Source of the DNA: Cyclina sinensis
Taxonomy: Eukaryota > Mollusca > Bivalvia > Venerida > Veneridae
Length of the DNA: 64,000 nucleotides
Direction of reading: 5' to 3'
Assembly (NCBI GenBank): GCA_012932295.1
Contig: JAAONU010000001.1
Span: 1,364,001 to 1,428,000, forward strand
This document shows positions 56,811-64,000 of the stretch, in pieces. The translations under genes and the position numbers were made by a program. How positions within the stretch are numbered: position 1 is the first letter of the stretch; each line of letters opens with the position of its first letter. The notes under the pieces are model-generated. The model saw only the letters and a program-made list of their open reading frames with translations. It was not told where the DNA came from and made no database searches.

Positions 56811-57039
56811 CGAAGATTAACCCTACTTAAAACATATTTTATGAAGAGTTATATATTATGTATACATGTTATTAAGTGATAAACTTGTAATTTTATGCTT
56901 TCGTTGAAAGCTGACCGACAGGGAGAAGTTTGCGTTGCCTGGCATCCTCAAGATTTTGTTCGGCACTTTTTACTTTGTGCTTTATTTTTGCATTCACTAT
57001 TATCTCCATTAAGTTAGTTCTCTTTTAATGTTAGTAATA

Positions 57040-57800
57040 CTTATGCCCACCCCCTCCAATTTCTCCGCCCCTCTTTCGAAGAAGCGGGATATAATGTTTT
57101 ACAATTTCGGTCGGTCGGTAGATCAGTAACTTGAGAACACATGGGCACGGAAACTGAAGATTTGATAGGCAGGTTGGACATGATGAGTAGAAAAATCTTA
57201 TTGTTTTGGGGCACATAGGGTCAAAAGTCAAGCTCACAGGGGCCCGAAATAAAGAAACGATAAGTCAGGAACAATGGGATCCAGGACTTTGATCAATTTA
57301 TCTCAAGAACAACTGTCCTAGGACATTCAAACTGTATGCATTGGTAGGGCGTGATGATAGTCAAAGATCAAGATCACTAGGGGCTTTAACTTTGAAAACA
57401 GTTTGCATTCTATAACTCAAGAACAACTGCTGCTATGACCTTAAAACTTCACAGGATGGTTGGGCATAATAAGTAAATGAATCGTAATTTACTTGGGTCC
57501 ACAGGGTCAAGGATCAAGCTCACAGTTTTGCACTTTGAAAAACTGTTTCCAAACAATAATCCAATAACAACTGTTCACATGAACTTCAAACTTTTCAGGA
57601 TGGTAGGGCATAATGAGTAACGGTTAATAAACTCTATTAGTGTTAAGGCTGACAAGGTCAAAGTTCAAGTTCAAAGGGGTCCATGCTTAGAAAACGGTTT
57701 CCGATCAAAAGCTTCAAAATAACTGCTTTCTGGACCCCCAAAACCCTTTTACATAATAATCCTATAAATGTTTTGCTAACTGTTTCAGAGGTCAAGTTCA
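57040..57800. repeat. Dispersed mollusc-type repeat, several diverged copies
   Basis: Repeating order of AACAACTG, a GGTAGGGCATAATGAGTA-like block and AGGGTCAAAGATCAAG or CTCACAGGGG, about every 120-130 bp. Possibly the 3' flank of the cyclase-family transcript. No coding potential. Confidence 0.65.
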
Positions 57801-58670
57801 CAGGGGCCTGTATATCTTTATTAGTTTTCAGTCAACTACTCAAGAATGATAGAATCCAGGAATTCAAAACAGAGTTCAGCGTAATCAATAGATAACTCTG
57901 TATCAAGATCAGCGTGCTAAGTCGATACGTCTTGGTTGATATTGGGGATTCCTGATGCGCATAAGGGGTCATCAGTGTCATTCCGGCAGCTATTGTATAC
58001 TTTAGTTATATACAAACACTGTATTTTTTTATGATTTTCTAAAATCTGTAAAAGAAGGTTTTTAATCATAAACGGCTTGTTGTCAAGATTATATAAAAGT
58101 AAAATGAAAATATTACATGATCCATTTCACTGTTATATCATTTAAGCTACTGTTTAGTTTCTCACTGATTTCCTGAAAGCCAACTGAAATTCAATACACA
58201 CGAATGGTATAAGTTCCTATGAATATTAAACCAATTGAATTTATCTTATGATGTAAATAAATAAAACCTGAAACAAAAGTACAATAGAACGGAATAGTAC
58301 ATAATTCATAATGTTCGTCTGTCTTTTCTGAGAGGTTATTGATCTTCTGTAAACTTATCGTAACAGCATTTCGCTCGTATGAATACTTAAATCTATGAAA
58401 GTTTATACAGCCCAGTAAAGTACACATTTGTTATCCCACTTGATAATGTAACCAATTCTTTTATTTCTAAACAACAAAAGTTTCCACACACAATCAATAA
58501 CATGCACATAGAAATTAATAACAAATTGTGACTCTCTCAAACGAAAAGGCTTTCCATTGAACTTTGTTGGATAGAATACTTGTATTGCCGGAAAAACCTA
58601 CGTAGATTATAAACGGAAGCATGAAAATACTTAGGAATTTTATTAACAGTTTACTTCTAGAGAACTCTTA
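57801..58670. other. No gene recognised
   Basis: AT-rich spacer before the satellite array. Confidence 0.45.
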
Positions 58671-58671
58671 G

Positions 58672-61600
58672 AATGTTTAACTATGTAGTGCAACCATTAA
58701 GACTGTATATCTGATGTGCCATGTCCACGTATTGTGAACCTTTAACTCTATAGTACAACCATTAAGACTGTATATCTGATGTGCCATATCCACGTAATGT
58801 GAACCTTTAACTCTATAGTACAACCATTAAGACGGTATATCTAATCTGCCATGTCCACGTAATGTGAACCTTTAATTCTATAGTACAACCATTAAGACTG
58901 TATATCTGATGTGCCATGTCCACGTAATGTGAACCTTTAACTCTATAGTACAACCATTAAGACTGTATATCTGATGTGCCATATCCACGTAATGTGAACC
59001 TTTAACTCTATAGTACAACCATTAAGACGGTATATCTAATCTGCCATGTCCACGTAATGTGAACCTTTAACTCTATAGTACAACCATTAAGACAGTATAT
59101 CTGATGTGCCATGTCCACGTAATGTGAACCTTTAACTCTATAGTACAACCATTAAGACTGTATATCTGCTCAGCCATGTCCACGTAATGTGAACCTTTAA
59201 CTCTATAGTACAACCATTAAGACTGTATGTCTGATGTGCCATGTCCACGTAATGTGAACCTTTAACTCTATAATACAAGCATTAAGACTGTATGTCTGAT
59301 ATGCCATGTCCATGTAATGTGAACATTTAACTATATAGTACAACCATTAAGACTGTATGTCTGATCTGCCCTGTCCAGGTAATGTGAACCTTTAACTCTA
59401 TAATACAAGCATTAAGACTGTATGTCTGATGTGCCATGTCCACGTAATGTGAACCTTTAACTCTATAATACAAGCATTAAGACTGTATGTCTGATGTGCC
59501 ATGTCCACATAATGTGAACCTTTAACTCTATAGTACAAGCATTAAGACTGTATATCTGATATGCCATGTCCACGTAATGTGAACCATTAACTCTATAGTA
59601 CAAGCATTAAGACTGTATGTCTGATGTGCCATGTCCACGTAATGTGAACCTTTAACTCTTTAATACAAGCATTAAGACTGTATGTCTGATATGCCATGTC
59701 CACGTAATATGAACCTTTAACTCTATAGTACAACCATTAAGACTGTATGTCTGATGTGCCATGTCCACGTAATGTGAACCTTTAACTCTATAATACAAGC
59801 ATTAACACTGTATGTCTGATATGCCATGTCCAGGTAATGTGAACCTTTAACTCTATAGTACAACCATTAAGATTGTATATCTGATGTGCCATGTCCACGT
59901 AATGTGAACCTTTAACTCTATAATACAAGCATTAAGACTGTATGTCTGATATGCCATGTCCACGTAATGTGAACCTTTAACTCTATAGCACAACCATTAA
60001 GACTATATATCTGATATGCCATGTCCACGTAATGTGAACCTTTAACTCTATAGTAGAACCATTAACACTGTACATCTGATGTGCCATGTCCACGTAATGT
60101 GAGCCTTTAATTCTATAGTAGAACCATTGAGACTGTATACCTGATATGCCATGTCCACGTAATGTGAACCTTTAACTCTATAGTACAACCATTAAGACTG
60201 TATGTCTGATGTGCCATGTCCACGTAATGTGAACCTTTAACTCTATAGTACAAGCATTAAGACTGTATATCTGATATGCCATGTCCACGTAATGTGAACC
60301 TTTAACTCTATAGTAGAACCATTAAGACTGTATATCTGATCTGCCCTGTCCACGTAAGGTGAAGCTTTTATTCTATAGTGCAACCATTAAGACTGTTTAT
60401 CTGATCTGCCCTGTCCACGTAAAGTGAACCTTTAACTCTATAGTACAACCATTAAGACTGTATGTCAGATCTGCCCTGTCCACGTAATGTGAAGCTTTAA
60501 CTCTATAGTAGAACCATTAAGACTGTATATCTGATCTGCCCTGTCCAGGTAATGTGAACATTTAACTCTATAGTAGAACCATTAAGACTGTATATCTGAT
60601 CTGCCATGACCACGTAATGTGAACCTTTAACTCTATAGTAGAACCATTAAGACTGTATATCTAATATGCCATGACCACGTAATGTGAACCTTTAACTCTA
60701 TAGTAGAACCATAAGACTAGACTGTATGTCTGATATGCTATGTCCACGTAATATGAACCTTTAACTCTATAGTACAACCATTAAAACTGTATATCTGATC
60801 TGCCCTGTCTACGTAATGTGAACTTTTAACTCTATAGTAGAACCATTAAGACTAGACTGTATATCTGATCTGCCCTGTCCACGTAATGTGAACCTTTAAC
60901 TCTATAGTACCAGCATTAAAACTGTATATCTGATCTGCCCTGTCCACGTAATGTGAACCTTTAACTCTATAGCAGAACCATTAAGAGTAGACTGTATATC
61001 TGATCTGCACTGTCCACGTCATGTGAACCTTCAACTCTATAGTAGAACCATTAAGACTAGACTGTATATCTGATCTGCCATGTCCACGTAATGTGAACCT
61101 TTAAATCTATAGTAGAACCATTCAGACTAGACTTTATATCTGATCTGCCATGACCACGTAATGTGAACCTTTAACACTATAGTGACACCATTAAGACTGT
61201 ATATCTGATGTGCCATGTCCACGTAATGTGAACCTTTAACTCTATAGTGAAACCATTAAGGCTGTATATCTGATGTGCCATGTCTACGTAATGTGAACCT
61301 TTAACTCTGTAGTAGAACCATTAAGACTGTATATCTGATGTGCCATGTCTACGTAATGTGAACCTTTAACTCTATAGTAGAACCATTAAGACTGTATATC
61401 TGATGTGCCCTGTCCACGTAATGTGAACCTTTTAACTCTATAGTGACACCATTAAGACTGTATATCTGATGAGCCCTGTCCACGTAATGTGAACCTTTAA
61501 CTCTATAAGGAAACCATTAAGGCTGTATATCTGATGTGCCATGTCCACGTAATGTGAACCTTTAACTCTATAGTACAACCATTAAGACTGTATATCTGAT

Positions 61601-64000
61601 GTGCCATGTCCACGTAATGTGAACCTTTAACTCTGTAGTACAACCTTTAAGACTGTATATCTGATGTGCCATGTCTACGTAATGTGAACCTTTAACTCTA
61701 TAGTACAACCTTTAAGACTGTATATCTGATGTGCCATGTCTACGTTATGTGAACCTTTAACTCTATAGTACAACCATTAAGACTGTATATCTGATGTGCC
61801 ATGTCTAGGTAATGTGAACCTTTAACTCTATAGTACAACCTTTAAGACTGTATATCTGATGTGCCATGTCCACGTAATGTGAACCTTTAACTCTATAATA
61901 CAAGCATTAAGACTGTATATCTGATGTGCCATGTCTACGTAATGTGAACCTTTAACTCTATAGTACAACCATTAAGACTGTATATCTGATGTGCCATGTC
62001 TACGTAATGTGAACCTTTAACTCTATAGCACAACCATTAAGACTATATATCTGATATGCCATGTCCACGTAATGTGAACCTTTAACTCTATAGTAGAACC
62101 ATTAACACTGTACATCTGATGTGCCATGTCCACGTAATGTGAGCCTTTAATTCTATAGTAGAACCATTGAGACTGTATACCTGATATGCCATGTCCACGT
62201 AATGTGAACCTTTAACTCTATAGTACAACCATTAAGACTGTATGTCTGATGTGCCATGTCCACGTAATGTGAACCTTTAACTCTATAGTACAAGCATTAA
62301 GACTGTATATCTGATATGCCATGTCCACGTAATGTGAACCTTTAACTCTATAGTAGAACCATTAAGACTGTATATCTGATCTGCCCTGTCCACGTAAGGT
62401 GAAGCTTTTATTCTATAGTGCAACCATTAAGACTGTTTATCTGATCTGCCCTGTCCACGTAAAGTGAACCTTTAACTCTATAGTACAACCATTAAGACTG
62501 TATGTCAGATCTGCCCTGTCCACGTAATGTGAAGCTTTAACTCTACTTAGAACTTAGATATCTGATCTGCCCTGTCCAGTTGAACTTTAACTCTATAGTA
62601 GAACCATTAAGACTGTATATCTGATCTGCCATGACCACGTAATGTGAACCTTTAACTCTATAGTAGAACCATTAAGACTGTATATCTAATCCATGACCAC
62701 GTAATGTGAACCTTTAACTCTATAGTAGAACCATAAGACTAGACTGTATGTCTGATATGCTATGTCCACGTAATATGAACCTTTAACTCTATAGTACAAC
62801 CATTAAAACTGTATATCTGACTGCCCTGTCTACGTAATGTGAACTTTTAACTCTATAGTAAACCATTAAGACTAGACTGTATATCTGATCTGCCCTGTCC
62901 ACGTAATGTGAACCTTTAACTCTATAGTACCAGCATTAAAACTGTATATCTGATCTGCCCTGTCCACGTAATGTGAACCTTTAACTCTATAGCAGAACCA
63001 TTAAGAGTAGACTGTATATCTGATCTGCACTGTCCACGTCATGTGAACCTTCAACTCTATAGTAGAACCATTAAGACTAGACTGTATATCTGATCTGCCA
63101 TGTCCACGTAATGTGAACCTTTAAATCTATAGTAGAACCATTCAGACTAGACTTTATATCTGATCTGCCATGACCACGTAATGTGAACCTTTAACACTAT
63201 AGTGACACCATTAAGACTGTATATCTGATGTGCCATGTCCACGTAATGTGAACCTTTAACTCTATAGTGAAACCATTAAGGCTGTATATCTGATGTGCCA
63301 TGTCTACGTAATGTGAACCTTTAACTCTATAGTACAACCATTAAGACTGTATGTCTGATGTGCCATGTCCACGTAATGTGAACCTTTAACTCTATAGTAC
63401 AAGCATTAAGACTGTATATCTGATATGCCATGTCCACGTAATGTGAACCTTTAACTCTATAGTAGAACCATTAAGACTGTATATCTGATCTGCCCTGTCC
63501 ACGTAAGGTGAAGCTTTTATTCTATAGTGCAACCATTAAGACTGTTTATCTGATCTGCCCTGTCCACGTAAAGTGAACCTTTAACTCTATAGTACAACCA
63601 TTAAGACTGTATGTCAGATCTGCCCTGTCCACGTAATGTGAAGCTTTAACTCTATAGTAGAACCATTAAGACTGTATATCTGATCTGCCCTGTCCAGGTA
63701 ATGTGAACATTTAACTCTATAGTAGAACCATTAAGACTGTATATCTGATCTGCCATGACCACGTAATGTGAACCTTTAACTCTATAGTAGAACCATTAAG
63801 ACTGTATATCTAATATGCCATGACCACGTAATGTGAACCTTTAACTCTATAGTAGAACCATAAGACTAGACTGTATGTCTGATATGCTATGTCCACGTAA
63901 TATGAACCTTTAACTCTATAGTACAACCATTAAAACTGTATATCTGATCTGCCCTGTCTACGTAATGTGAACTTTTAACTCTATAGTAGAACCATTAAGA
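58672..64000. repeat. 65-bp satellite array with higher-order duplication, runs off the right edge
   Basis: About 82 copies of a 65-bp unit: AACTCTATAGTACAACCATT, AAGACTGTATATCTGATGTG, CCATGTCCACGTAATGTGAA, CCTTT. Some units carry an inserted ACTAG (AAGACTAGACTG). Blocks are themselves duplicated. The stretch from about 59960 repeats at +2040 bp, and a stretch of about 1.1 kb starting at 60181 recurs at 62221 and again from about 63330 to the edge. No coding frame survives across the units. Confidence 0.97.

Noticed and set aside
37307..64000. CRISPR-like arrays
   Set aside because: The direct repeats are head-to-tail minisatellites without unique spacers, in a eukaryotic genome.

Overview
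The window is AT-rich eukaryotic DNA: spliced genes, introns of several kilobases, dense transposon debris and satellite arrays. Gene content (an animal HELZ RNA helicase, a rhodopsin-like GPCR, a cyclase-family metal hydrolase of the invertebrate type) and dispersed repeats rich in TGACCTTGACC-type motifs suggest a mollusc, most likely a bivalve. That taxonomic call is an inference from style; no species is proven here.

Layout. (1) 0.4-12.9 kb, minus strand: the 5' half of a HELZ orthologue, twelve coding exons. The helicase core lies beyond the left edge. Its introns hold a complete non-autonomous hAT element with a perfect 8-bp target-site duplication, a 146-bp tandem repeat, a SINE and other dispersed repeats. 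A CRE plus an ETS site near 16.55 kb is a candidate promoter. (2) 16.9-20.2 kb: microsatellites, a 60-bp-arm inverted repeat, and a 1.28-kb fold-back element filled with short tandem repeats. (3) 20.9-22.9 kb: a small secreted cysteine-rich protein gene, and a second copy of its promoter and signal-peptide segment that stops right after the signal peptide and runs into repeat DNA. (4) 24.4-36.2 kb: a transposon graveyard of SINEs, a mariner relic, a frameshifted single-exon GPCR, a piggyBac relic, a solo LTR and a LINE reverse-transcriptase fragment.

(5) 37.3-47.0 kb: the most unusual block. Two arrays of one 57-bp repeat lie in inverted orientation, each capped on the outside by the same unique sequence. 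They enclose a two-exon gene fragment with a ubiquitin-protease-like C-terminal segment, a decayed acidic-repeat coding region and other repeats. It may be a 9.7-kb terminal-inverted-repeat element. (6) 47.2-53.1 kb: a 30-bp array, a second fold-back element whose ends resemble those at 18.9/20.15 kb and which also has a 6-bp target-site duplication, and a 22-bp array. (7) 54.2-56.8 kb, plus strand: a complete four-exon cyclase/kynurenine-formamidase-like gene, probably secreted or GPI-anchored. (8) 58.7 kb to the right edge: a 65-bp satellite with kilobase-scale higher-order duplication.

The intact-looking genes are HELZ, the cysteine-rich peptide and the cyclase-family gene. They have no evident shared pathway. 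Most long open frames in the window come from tandem repeats whose period is a multiple of three and are not genes.
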